Shown here in pieces: positions 25,694 through 34,063 of a stretch of 64,000 bases of DNA. A model generated the notes under the pieces. It made no database searches, had not been told where the DNA came from, and worked only from the letters and a program-made list of their open reading frames with translations. The position numbers and the translations under genes were made by a program. Source of the DNA: an uncultured Lachnospiraceae bacterium (GTDB lineage Bacteria > Bacillota > Clostridia > Lachnospirales > Lachnospiraceae); the NCBI GenBank assembly GCA_949948735.1, contig CATLGV010000017.1, forward strand, positions 1-64,000. The letters run 5' to 3'. Every line of letters begins with the position of its first letter. Within the stretch, counting starts at the first letter, position 1.

Positions 25694-26725
25694 TTAAGAC
25701 TGTCTGTCCGCGTTTTTTCTTCCCATAATCCACAGCACCACCGGCGCGCCGAATATCGCGGTTACCGTGCTGATGCTAAGCTCCGTGGGCGCAAGCATGG
25801 TTCTGGCGAGCAAATCGCAGAACAGGCAGAAAACGCTTCCGCCCAAAAAGCAGGCCGGTATCATCCGGATAGGCTCCGTCGTCCCAAGAAGCGTCTTTAC
25901 CAGATGCGGCACCGCGATTCCGACAAAGGAAACCGGCCCCGCAAACGCCACGATGCAGGCCGACAGCATACTCGAGGCAATCACAATGCATCCCCGCAAA
26001 AGCCGGAGGTTTACGCCCATGTTCCTCGCGTAGGCGTCCCCGAGCTGATACGCGCCAAGCGGCTTCGACATCAGGAAAACGAAAAGAACTGTCAACAAAA
26101 CAACGACTGACATCACTGTCACATTCCCCCAGGTCATTCCCGAAAAGCTCCCTCTCGACCAGTTGTGAAGATTCACAATATCCGCGTCATCCGCAAAAGT
26201 CACGACCAGCTCCGTAACGGCCGAGCAGATATACCCGATCATAACGCCGCCGACCACCAGCCCGGACATGCTCTGTATCCTGCGCGAGAGCAAAAGCACA
26301 AAGCCAAGGGACAGCACCGCCCCTGCAAACGCCGCAAAAATCATGTCCGCCGACGTCACCCGGACGGACCTTCCCATCAGAAAAATCATCACGAGCGCCA
26401 CTGCCAGCTTCGCCCCCGAAGAGATGCCGAGCACAAACGGCCCCGCTATCGGATTGTGAAAGAACGTCTGCAGCAGATACCCGGCAAGCGCAAGCGCGCC
26501 GCCCAGAATCAGAGCCGCCGCCGCTCTGGGCAGTCTGATGTCCCATAAAATCCTGCTGATTGCCTCCGTGTCCCTGCGCTCTCCCAGCGTCCGCAAAATA
26601 TCCGGCAGGGAAATCGCCACGCTGCCGATGCAGATATTGAGCGCAAACAGGACAAGAACCCCCGCGCCAAGCAGGGCAAAAGCCGCTGTTAATCTGTATC
26701 TCCTGTTTTTATCCATATGATTCAT
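25694..26725 (-). CDS. BtuC/FecCD-type ABC permease
   Basis: A 343-residue permease with about ten membrane helices. The FecCD landmarks are RLPRAAAALILGGALALAGYLLQTFFHNPIAGPFVLGISSGA (first half, given here only in part by its key PRxxxAxLxGxALAxxG pattern) and the coupling-helix region AYARNMGVNLRLLR. It lies 2 bp after the binding-protein gene and directly before the ATPase gene. Confidence 0.9.
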   Translation of the reverse strand: MNHMDKNRRYRLTAAFALLGAGVLVLFALNICIGSVAISLPDILRTLGERRDTEAISRILWDIRLPRAAAALILGGALALAGYLLQTFFHNPIAGPFVLGISSGAKLAVALVMIFLMGRSVRVTSADMIFAAFAGAVLSLGFVLLLSRRIQSMSGLVVGGVMIGYICSAVTELVVTFADDADIVNLHNWSRGSFSGMTWGNVTVMSVVVLLTVLFVFLMSKPLGAYQLGDAYARNMGVNLRLLRGCIVIASSMLSACIVAFAGPVSFVGIAVPHLVKTLLGTTEPIRMIPACFLGGSVFCLFCDLLARTMLAPTELSISTVTAIFGAPVVLWIMGRKNADRQS

Positions 26726-26727
26726 CC

Positions 26728-27912
26728 CTACTCCAAACGGAAAAGATAATGCATCCCCTCCGTTTCGCCCGAAAGCATCGCGTGAATATCTTCAATCAGA
26801 TAGCCGGCGGAGAGGGACTGCTGGTACATATCGTTTGTCGTGCACCAGACATTTCCCACCGCAACCGCCTTAAAATCCGCCAGCACTCCGCATTTATCCA
26901 GAAGCTCCGCCAAATCGGAAACGCCTCCGTCAATGGAGCTGTTATAAATCAGATAATCCGCGTCCCTTGCGCCCGCATAGAAATCCTCCACCTGTATATT
27001 TATCGTAGAGCGTTTAGTCTCGGGATCCCCCAGTTCCTCAAAGACATACCGGCCCCCCGCAAGCGCTATCATCGCCGGAATATAATCCGACGACTGACGC
27101 ACCTGAATCAGGCCGTTTGCCGTGACAAAGAAGAACGCCACCGTCTGATTTGTCTTTTCCTGCGCCGTCACCCGCTCCAGAATCGCCTCCTGCTGCGCGA
27201 ATATCCGCTGCGCCTCCTCTTCCCTGCCAAGCAGCGCGCCGAAGAATTTTACCCACTCCACCCTGCCAAGCGGATGGGATTCATAGCTGGAATACTCTAT
27301 CAGGACGGGAATGCCGAATTCCTCCAGCTTCTCAATCACCTCGGGCGAATGAGATATCATCATGTTCTCGATTGCAAGCGAACAGCCTTCGGAGACAATC
27401 AACTCATAGTCCGGCTTGTTATATTTTCCCGCATACAGAATATCGCCGCCTGCCATGGCTTCCCTTGCCGCCTCAATATACCAGTCCTCCTCCTTCTGAC
27501 CGGAAAAGGAGATGCACTCCAGCGCGTCCAGCGCGCTGAACATATCCATCGCCGAGGACGCCACCAGATAAAGATCCTCCACCGGACGGCGAAGTATCAC
27601 AATCCCTTCCTCCAGCCCCTGCGGCGCTTCCTTTCCCTCCGGCACCACCAAAAACCGCGCGCCGTCCATCGTCGTCGCAAGCAGGGTGTACCCGCCCTCG
27701 TAATAATCTACGGTAAAGTTCTCCGCATACCGCAACTCCATGCTGCGCTCATAGACCAGCGCCGCCTCCGTCTCTGTTTCCGGCGCGGCCGTCGTCATGC
27801 GCGCTTCCCCTGTATCCGGCGTTTCTGCCGCGTCAGGAGAAGCGCTGCCGCAGCCGTACAGCCCCAGCATCCCTGTCAAAAGCAGGAGCATTATTCTTTT
27901 TCTTCTCTTCAT
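26728..27912 (-). CDS. BtuF-like substrate-binding lipoprotein
   Basis: A 394-residue lipoprotein (signal peptide, lipobox GLYGC at about residue 21) with the bilobed periplasmic-binding fold used for metal chelates. An NFTVDYYEGGYTLL segment near the N-terminus, ASSAMDMFSALDAL, GIPVLIEYSSYESHPLGRVEW and a conserved C-terminal lobe are seen. It is the importer's receptor, displayed on the outer face of the membrane. AGGAGCGGGG precedes ATG 27912. It follows the exported CbiK by 30 bp. Ligand inferred as corrinoid or cobalt-tetrapyrrole from context. Confidence 0.85.
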   Translation of the reverse strand: MKRRKRIMLLLLTGMLGLYGCGSASPDAAETPDTGEARMTTAAPETETEAALVYERSMELRYAENFTVDYYEGGYTLLATTMDGARFLVVPEGKEAPQGLEEGIVILRRPVEDLYLVASSAMDMFSALDALECISFSGQKEEDWYIEAAREAMAGGDILYAGKYNKPDYELIVSEGCSLAIENMMISHSPEVIEKLEEFGIPVLIEYSSYESHPLGRVEWVKFFGALLGREEEAQRIFAQQEAILERVTAQEKTNQTVAFFFVTANGLIQVRQSSDYIPAMIALAGGRYVFEELGDPETKRSTINIQVEDFYAGARDADYLIYNSSIDGGVSDLAELLDKCGVLADFKAVAVGNVWCTTNDMYQQSLSAGYLIEDIHAMLSGETEGMHYLFRLE

Positions 27913-27942
27913 CCCCGCTCCTTCACACAAGCCGTCCGCCCG

Positions 27943-29910
27943 CTATTTTTTCATAGTCTCCGAGTGAAAAGTGAGCGTATATTCCACTTCATGGGGCTTG
28001 CTCATTGCCACGGTATCTCCGATCACGCTCATCGGCGCGTCAAAGCACAGCACCGGGATTTCAAACGCCGAGTCCCCGTCCGTATTTACCGGCAGATACT
28101 TCTGTCCGTCTACCAGCATATAATCATAATTCGGGCTGTTCCACTGTACCGCCGCCGTCGCCTTGCCGTCCGCAATCGTAACCGTTGCGGGGGATAAAAT
28201 CTCCGCCTTGCCGCTTCCTCCCTCAAAGGTAAGCGCCACGCTGTAGACGCCGTCCTCAAAAATGCCCATATCCGCCGCCTGCGCGTTCTCCTCTGACGAT
28301 ACCGGATTGGAAACGCTGACCTTATGATCATACCATTTCCCTTTCGTTCCGATTAACGCCAGGTCAAATTCCGTATCCAGCGCCGGAACCGGCACGTCGA
28401 ACCCGTAAACCTCCTCCGTCATGCCGTCGCTGTATGTAACGGTATCCTCGGTCGGCGTCAGCAATACCGCGCCGTCCTTTGCCGCATCCTCGGCCAGTCC
28501 TGAATAAAGATTTAAGATTTTCTTCGAGCCAAGCGAAATATGGATATACATCTCGCCGTCCTTTACCGTCAGCGTGCCTTTGCCGTCGCAGGCCTCGCTG
28601 ACGCGGAACATGCTGCTGTCCGTATGAAACTCTGCCGTGTAAGTGCCGTCCGGCAGCTCGGCCTGCGCCGCCTTCTCTCCTATAACCGCCGCCGTATGCG
28701 CTATGTATATTTTCTGAATGGCGTCAATCGAACCAAGACCTGTAATCTGCACATCCACGCTGTCAAAATTGCCGGACGCCCGGAACATGCTTATCCAGGA
28801 ATCCTCGTCCTCGCCCGCCATATCATTGTTGGCATGGTCCCCTGCCACAACCATCAACGGACGAAGAATCACTTTTTTATATCCTGCCTGCTTAACAGCC
28901 TCGATAACCGCTTCACATGCCGTTTCTTCCGGTTCGCCCTCCACCGTGCCGATAAATACGTTGACGCATCCAAGATCTGTCATCTGCGTCTGCATCTGGC
29001 TGTAGGAAACCTTTGCGGTATGCGATGTGCCGTGACCTAAGAATACGAATGCCACGCCGTCCTCGTGTGCGTCCGCCAGACTCCCATACCCCGCGTCCTG
29101 CACCGTCGCCGTGGTAAGCGCCTCCGCTACCGCCGCCTTATCCTCATTGACCACCGATGCGTCTGCGCCGACCGCGCCAAGCAGCGGCTCCGCAACCTTG
29201 ACCGTCTCAAACTTATCCCGGTATGCCTCCACGCTTTCCATCAGCTCGTCATACTCCGCGCCGTGCATCAGATGCGTCGGCTGTATCACCAGATTTTTTA
29301 CGCCGTTTGTGACCGCGCGCTCCAGCGCCTGATCCACGTTGTCAATCGCCTCGCCGTCCCGCGCCTGTACATGATTAATGATAATCTGCGCCGTAAAGGC
29401 CCTGCGCACCGACCAGTCCGGATTCGCGGCCTGCAGCGCATCCTCGATTCCTTTGATGTCCTCGACACGGCTGTCGTTAAAAGAAGTGCCAAAGCTCACC
29501 ACCAGGATTTCATTTTCCCCGATTTCATCCTGATTGCGCGGGTCATCCTTCGACGCGTCGCCGGTATCCCTGCCGAAATAATCCGGATCGGCGTTTTCGC
29601 CCGCCACCAGCTGCTTTTGCGCGTCTGTCAGCGCGTCCCATGCCGCTTTTGCCTGCGCGCACTGCTCGTCGGTGGCGTCCGTTCTTTTCTGTACATAAAT
29701 CGCGTCGATCAGCGCCGCGACCCGGTCGGCCGCCTCCTGGTCGCTGTCCGCCGCACTCCCGTCGGGCGTTTCATTCGACGACGCCGTACCTTCGTTTTGC
29801 GCAGACGCCGTATTGTCCGCAGACGCGGGCGTTTCTCTGGAACATCCCGCAAGCGCCGCGGCGCAGGCCACCGCAATCGTCAACAATCCGATAACAAATT
29901 TCTTTTTCAT
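27943..29910 (-). CDS. cbiK: Exported CbiK-type cobaltochelatase lipoprotein
   Basis: A 655-residue lipoprotein whose central domain (about 133-412) is a CbiK sirohydrochlorin cobaltochelatase. VVSFGTSFNDSR starts the fold, His213 and His216 lie in QPTHLMHGAEY and His359 in VVAGDHANNDMAG, the expected metal ligands. Residues 1-23 are a lipoprotein signal (lipobox LAGC); residues 24-130 are an Asp/Ala-rich linker with a short helical segment. Two related beta-rich C-terminal modules follow (about 418-540 and 548-655), of unknown function; both begin DGxY. Ordinary CbiK is about 260-300 residues and cytoplasmic. The gene heads the riboswitch-controlled operon, next to the importer genes. AAGGAGGAGA precedes the ATG. 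Confidence 0.9.
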   Translation of the reverse strand: MKKKFVIGLLTIAVACAAALAGCSRETPASADNTASAQNEGTASSNETPDGSAADSDQEAADRVAALIDAIYVQKRTDATDEQCAQAKAAWDALTDAQKQLVAGENADPDYFGRDTGDASKDDPRNQDEIGENEILVVSFGTSFNDSRVEDIKGIEDALQAANPDWSVRRAFTAQIIINHVQARDGEAIDNVDQALERAVTNGVKNLVIQPTHLMHGAEYDELMESVEAYRDKFETVKVAEPLLGAVGADASVVNEDKAAVAEALTTATVQDAGYGSLADAHEDGVAFVFLGHGTSHTAKVSYSQMQTQMTDLGCVNVFIGTVEGEPEETACEAVIEAVKQAGYKKVILRPLMVVAGDHANNDMAGEDEDSWISMFRASGNFDSVDVQITGLGSIDAIQKIYIAHTAAVIGEKAAQAELPDGTYTAEFHTDSSMFRVSEACDGKGTLTVKDGEMYIHISLGSKKILNLYSGLAEDAAKDGAVLLTPTEDTVTYSDGMTEEVYGFDVPVPALDTEFDLALIGTKGKWYDHKVSVSNPVSSEENAQAADMGIFEDGVYSVALTFEGGSGKAEILSPATVTIADGKATAAVQWNSPNYDYMLVDGQKYLPVNTDGDSAFEIPVLCFDAPMSVIGDTVAMSKPHEVEYTLTFHSETMKK

Positions 29911-29959
29911 GTTCTCCTCCTTGTCGCTCTACTGGTTTTCTGATAAATTAAATAGCCGC

Positions 29960-29988
29960 AAAAAAACCGGGTGCCGGCGCACCCGGTT
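29960..29988 (-). terminator. Rho-independent terminator in cob leader
   Basis: A 10-bp stem AACCGGGTGC/GCACCCGGTT with a 4-base loop followed by seven T residues on the minus strand, 50 bp before cbiK. It sits downstream of the cobalamin riboswitch and is the likely premature-termination switch. An 8-bp hairpin (AAGAATGC/GCATTCTT, 29991-30009) lies directly upstream and could take part in alternative pairing. Confidence 0.85.
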
Positions 29989-30053
29989 CGAAGAATGCTC
30001 CGCATTCTTCCTGAAATGGTTTACGCTGTCGCACTTTCCTATAACACAAAGAA

Positions 30054-30081
30054 ATCCCTTACCGCTGCTACGGTAAGGGAT
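30054..30081 (-). other. 11-bp perfect hairpin in cob leader
   Basis: ATCCCTTACCG and its exact complement CGGTAAGGGAT flank a 6-base loop. It lies between the aptamer and the terminator and has no T-run, so it is more likely a structural part of the leader, a pausing site or a protein site than a terminator. Confidence 0.6.
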
Positions 30082-30185
30082 ACGCACACAAAATAAGCCT
30101 GCAAATCACGCCGATTCAACGTGAAAATCGCAAGTTCAAAGCGTACGACCAGTTACTCGTGGCCTGAAACAAATGTTTCCGTACA

Positions 30186-30380
30186 GCATTCAGGCAGGTC
30201 TCCCGGCTTAAAGATCGCGGCTTGTGTAAACCAGCGCATCGGCCATCTTCCCAGGAATGGCTTCCCAGTGATATAGCGGCGTCAACTCCCTAATTACGGT
30301 GACGAGTTCGTACAGGACTTTCACCTGTTTCCCTTTTCACCAAAACCAATGCCTTCCACATTGTTTTGACACCTGAATGC
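30186..30380 (-). promoter_or_regulatory. Cobalamin riboswitch
   Basis: The minus strand carries a B12-riboswitch aptamer of about 195 nt. A closing P1 stem forms from GCATTCAGG (5') and CCTGAATGC (3'). Inside are the conserved GGTGAAAAGGGAAACAGGTGAAAG-type core (as GGTGAAAAGGGAA then CAGGTGAAAGTCCTG), the ATCACTGG segment and the B12 box AAGCCGGGAGACCTGCC. It begins about 13 nt after the predicted start of transcription and governs the operon through the terminator at 29960-29988. Confidence 0.95.
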
Positions 30381-30399
30381 TATCTATTTAATTTATCAA

Positions 30400-30428
30400 A
30401 AAATAACACAATTTTTGCTGACTGTCAA
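30400..30428 (-). promoter_or_regulatory. Promoter of the cobalamin operon
   Basis: TTGACA (30423-30428), 17-bp spacer and TATTTT (30400-30405), placed about 20 bp upstream of the riboswitch 5' end. It lies only 29 bp after the stop of the GH53 gene, with no terminator between, so some read-through from the galactanase operon is possible. Confidence 0.75.
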
Positions 30429-30456
30429 TAAGCGAATGTTTCTACCCGCGCCGCGC

Positions 30457-32532
30457 CTAATCCGGAAGCCTGTTCAGCGTGAAGTCGTCCACGGTTCCCC
30501 AGCTCTTTGGATTGCACTTCATGCGCACGCCGATCGTGAGCTTCCCGTCCGTAACCTTAATCTCCGGAATGGTCGGATTTTTCCAGTCGTTATAAGTCGT
30601 CAGCATAAAGGAGGCCGTCTGTTCCCCGTCGCTGGTGACCGCGTACAGCTCCATGGAGGCGTCCGCCGACAAATCGCCGCCCTGCGCATAAGCAAAAAGC
30701 TTGTAAGTGCCCGGCTCCAGATCCGTAAACTCCTGCTCAATGGCAAAGTCCATATCCGAATCCGCCGACCAGAAATGAAACGCCGTCTCGCCGGTACGCG
30801 CATCGTCCTCCTTCACCTGGAAGTCCGTCGGATTGCTGTCTCCGGCATAGGTGATCTTCCACATGGAGGTATCGGATTCCTCAAAGCTCGGATTCACAAC
30901 AAGGTTTTCCATAATCACCTCCACATGCGCGGTAACGCCTGTGCCGTCCTCAAGAGAGCCTGTAATCTCATAAACGCCGCCCACGCCGGGGTCGATTGCG
31001 GCAAGCTGCGCCGCATCCCATGTGACGGGCGCCTGCTTGTTGGCCGAGCGGTCGTTGTAGATGACCTCAACGGTTTCCGGAAGCTTGATTTCCTCCCCAA
31101 CACCGAAGGAGACCGAAATCTCCGGAACGGAATCGACTGCCAGCGCCGCCGTCGCGCCGGTTTTTAAATATTGGAACAGCTTTAAGGACTCCAGCGGATA
31201 ACCGTCAAAGTCAAAGAACGCCTGATTGTCCCAGGAACAGCCGCCATAGTACAGCCCCGCGTCCTTGGGATCATAGTCCGCCGCGTAGCTGCTTGCCCAG
31301 CCGCTTCCATACTCCTCCCAAATCGGGGAATTGTCCGCCGTGGGTTCGCCGACCGGCAGCCATACGCCCTCCCAGTAGAATACGCCGATTGCACCGGCTT
31401 CACTGGCCGCGGCAATGACGTCGCGAATCATGCTGGCCTGCCCCTGTACAGTCGCGGGATACCCTTCTACCAAATCATCAATACCCACAAGGCTGTTGCC
31501 GCTGCCGTCTCCGTCCTCCGAGGTATAGCAGTAGGAGGTCTCGGCGATAAACACCTTCTTGCCGTACCGCTCCCCAATCAGCTCCACCACGCGCTGCATA
31601 TTGCTCAGCGAACCGTCCCAGAACGGATAGTACGATAGTCCGATCATATCGTAATCCACCTCCGAGTCCTGCAGATTGGCAACCAGGCCGTCGACCTGTG
31701 CCTTATTTGTAATATTTGTGTAGTGAATCGCAATCTGAATGTCCTTTCCGTAAGCCTCCGATATTTCACGGACGCCGCGGCATCCGGCATGCAAAAGCTG
31801 TGTGACGTTCTCCAGCTTCGTCTCGTCGGACATCCCGTTGTTGATCTCGTTTCCGACCTGCACCATACCCACATCCACGCCGGCGTCCAGAAGCTGGGTC
31901 AGGCTTTCCTTCGTGAATTCATAAAGCGCGTCGCTCTTTTCCTCCACGCTCATGCCTTCCCATGCCTTGGGCGCATGCTGGCGCTTCGGGTCTGCCCAGA
32001 AATCGGAGTAATGGAAATCAATGCAGACCTTCATACCGTACTGCGTCGCGCGCTTTCCAAGCTCGATTGCGGTCGGAACGTCATTGTTGCCGCCGCCGTA
32101 TCCGTTGCCGTTCTCGTCATAGGGGTCGTTCCACACACGCAGCCGGATGTAATTGATACCGTTCTCCGCCAGCGTCTGGAATACATCCTGCTCTTCACCC
32201 TCAAAATTGTAATACCTGACCCCGCTCTTTTCCTCCACCAGCACGGAGGACGCATCCATCCCCCGGATAAAGTCGTCGGAAAGATCCGGTATCGCCTCGA
32301 CATAAATACCGCCCTCAACCGCGCTGGCCGCCTGATCGGCCGCCTCCGTTTCCGTCTCTGATGCCTGCTGTGTCTCTACAGCCTCCGGCGTCTGCGTCTG
32401 CTCCGGCGCTTCCGTCTCTGCCTGCGTTGCCGCTGCCGGCTCGCTGTCCTTTTTCCCGCAGCCTGAAAGCATAGCCGCGCAAAGCCCGGCGCTGACGCAC
32501 ACTGCCAGCACGCTCTTATAACCGCTCTTCAT
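30457..32532 (-). CDS. GH53 endo-galactanase lipoprotein with Ig-like and CBM61-like domains
   Basis: A 691-residue surface-anchored arabinogalactan endo-beta-1,4-galactanase. It has a lipoprotein signal (lipobox LSGC, Cys25 from ATG 32532), a Glu/Thr-rich linker to about residue 75, the GH53 barrel (about 85-460; IRLRVWNDPYDENGNGYGGG, CIDFHYSDFWADP, acid/base in VQVGNEINNG, nucleophile in IAETSYCYT), a bacterial Ig-like domain (about 480-550) and a C-terminal CBM61-like galactan-binding module (about 555-690, beginning NLVVNPSFE). GGGAGG lies 6 bp before the ATG. It follows the second GH53 gene by 29 bp in one operon. Confidence 0.92.
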   Translation of the reverse strand: MKSGYKSVLAVCVSAGLCAAMLSGCGKKDSEPAAATQAETEAPEQTQTPEAVETQQASETETEAADQAASAVEGGIYVEAIPDLSDDFIRGMDASSVLVEEKSGVRYYNFEGEEQDVFQTLAENGINYIRLRVWNDPYDENGNGYGGGNNDVPTAIELGKRATQYGMKVCIDFHYSDFWADPKRQHAPKAWEGMSVEEKSDALYEFTKESLTQLLDAGVDVGMVQVGNEINNGMSDETKLENVTQLLHAGCRGVREISEAYGKDIQIAIHYTNITNKAQVDGLVANLQDSEVDYDMIGLSYYPFWDGSLSNMQRVVELIGERYGKKVFIAETSYCYTSEDGDGSGNSLVGIDDLVEGYPATVQGQASMIRDVIAAASEAGAIGVFYWEGVWLPVGEPTADNSPIWEEYGSGWASSYAADYDPKDAGLYYGGCSWDNQAFFDFDGYPLESLKLFQYLKTGATAALAVDSVPEISVSFGVGEEIKLPETVEVIYNDRSANKQAPVTWDAAQLAAIDPGVGGVYEITGSLEDGTGVTAHVEVIMENLVVNPSFEESDTSMWKITYAGDSNPTDFQVKEDDARTGETAFHFWSADSDMDFAIEQEFTDLEPGTYKLFAYAQGGDLSADASMELYAVTSDGEQTASFMLTTYNDWKNPTIPEIKVTDGKLTIGVRMKCNPKSWGTVDDFTLNRLPD

Positions 32533-32561
32533 AATAACCTCCCGATTTGAAATCCACCCGT

Positions 32562-33878
32562 TTATCTGCCACAAATATCTTTAAATACATACAACGCGCT
32601 GGTCGCTCTGCCGTTACTGTCAAACAGGGTCATATTGTCCCAGGAGCTTCCCTGATCCGTCAAGGAATACCCCTCCACCGACGACCGGTACAGCAGCTCA
32701 TAATTTCCTGACGTGGAAGAAGCCCAGCCCGTGCCATAGGTGCCCCAGGTAGAACGGTCAACGCCGATCCATGCCGGCTCCCAGTACAGCGCGCCCATAC
32801 CGTATCCGGGCAGGGAAGCGTTTACCTGCGCGATACCGTTGAACACATCATAAAGCGCCTGCGCCTGTCCGGAAACGCTGACATCGTAATTTGCATACCG
32901 CATCGCGTCCCTGTTGCCGATGTTATTCTGAGAGCCGTCGGCGTCGTCAAACGTATACGGATACGCCGTCTCCGCCACCAGCACCTTCTTGTCGTATTTT
33001 CGTGCGATATTGGTCAGTACGCGCGTCATATCCGAGACTGTCCCGTCCCACATGGGATAGAAGGACGCCGCGAATACGTCATAGTCCACTCCCATCTTGT
33101 CAACCTGCTCCGCATACCACTCGCCGTTTGCGATCAGCGCGGTAAAATGCAGTACCTTTAACAAATCCTTTCCGTACGCTTTATTGATGTCGTCGACCGC
33201 GTAGCAGCCCTGCTGCATCAAAACCGCGACGCCCGTGCTCAGATCCCAGACACCGTCAAACAGTCCGCCTACGCCGCACATGGAGCCGTTCGTCTCGTTC
33301 CCGATCTGGACCATCCGCACGTCAACGCCGTAATCGAGCAGCTCCTTCAGGGAATCATATGTAAAATTGTAGACCGCGTCCTTTTTGTACGCAAGGCTGT
33401 AATCGGACCACGCCTTGGGCGCGTACTGGTTGGCCGGATCCGCCCAGAAGTCGGAATAATGGAAATCAATGAATACCTTCATTCCCGCGTCCGTCGCCCG
33501 TTTCCCCAGCATCTTGGCCGTATAAAGGTTGCAGTTCCCTCCGCCGTAGCCCTTATAGGGCGCGTTTGCGTCGTACGGGTTATTCCAGATACGAATCCGG
33601 ACATAGTTTACGCCCGCGCCCGCAAGAATATCAAAAATATCCGCCTGCGTCCCGTCCGCGTACCGATACTGGATGCCGCTTTGCTCCAATGCAAACACGG
33701 AAGAAATATCCACGCCCCGGATAAAATCATCCGGCATATTGGCTACCTGGGGCACGCCCGAAACCGAGTCCGCCGCCCTGACCGTTCCCGCTCCGGCCCC
33801 AGCGCCGCCAAGCGCAAGCACAGCCGCCAGCGCAAGAGAAATTCCTGCTTTACATAGCTTTTTGATTCTTTTGTTCAT
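32562..33878 (-). CDS. Secreted GH53 endo-beta-1,4-galactanase
   Basis: A 438-residue secreted enzyme with a classic signal peptide (MNKRIKKLCKAG, hydrophobic Ala/Leu core, cleavage near VRAAD) followed directly by a single GH53 domain: FIRGVDISSVFALEQSG, RIRIWNNPYDANAPYKGYGGG, FIDFHYSDFWADP, acid/base in VQIGNETNGS and nucleophile in VAETAYPYT. No carbohydrate-binding module is present. It is probably the freely secreted partner of the lipoprotein enzyme encoded next. ATG 33878 has GGAAGGGG upstream. Confidence 0.93.
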   Translation of the reverse strand: MNKRIKKLCKAGISLALAAVLALGGAGAGAGTVRAADSVSGVPQVANMPDDFIRGVDISSVFALEQSGIQYRYADGTQADIFDILAGAGVNYVRIRIWNNPYDANAPYKGYGGGNCNLYTAKMLGKRATDAGMKVFIDFHYSDFWADPANQYAPKAWSDYSLAYKKDAVYNFTYDSLKELLDYGVDVRMVQIGNETNGSMCGVGGLFDGVWDLSTGVAVLMQQGCYAVDDINKAYGKDLLKVLHFTALIANGEWYAEQVDKMGVDYDVFAASFYPMWDGTVSDMTRVLTNIARKYDKKVLVAETAYPYTFDDADGSQNNIGNRDAMRYANYDVSVSGQAQALYDVFNGIAQVNASLPGYGMGALYWEPAWIGVDRSTWGTYGTGWASSTSGNYELLYRSSVEGYSLTDQGSSWDNMTLFDSNGRATSALYVFKDICGR

Positions 33879-33921
33879 TGTCCCCTTCCTTTCCGCTCCC
33901 TCGTGCACCGCCTCCAACCGC

Positions 33922-33951
33922 TTTACATTCGGGGCTGTTTTGTCCTATAAT
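33922..33951 (+). promoter_or_regulatory. Possible promoter of the AraC gene
   Basis: TTTACA (33922-33927), 18-bp spacer, TATAAT (33946-33951) on the plus strand, about 112 bp upstream of the AraC-type start. It lies on the GH53-gene side of the divergent region, so AraC binding could affect both directions. Confidence 0.5.
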
Positions 33952-33967
33952 ATTAGTATCCATCTTT

Positions 33968-33997
33968 ATTATAGATACCGGATATATCCTGCAACAA
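33968..33997 (-). promoter_or_regulatory. Likely promoter of the exported GH53 operon
   Basis: TTGTTG (33992-33997), 18-bp spacer and TATAAT (33968-33973) on the minus strand, 90 bp upstream of ATG 33878. Confidence 0.6.
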
Positions 33998-34063
33998 TAT
34001 CGCAAAACGATTTCAGAAGCTTGATTTGTATCATATCCGGGAATACACAAGAGGTTCACGGGA

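Noticed and set aside
26728..29910. Haem or iron-siderophore importer in place of a corrinoid system
   Set aside because: The fold alone would allow it, but the genes lie under a cobalamin riboswitch in a B12 operon; kept only as an alternative.
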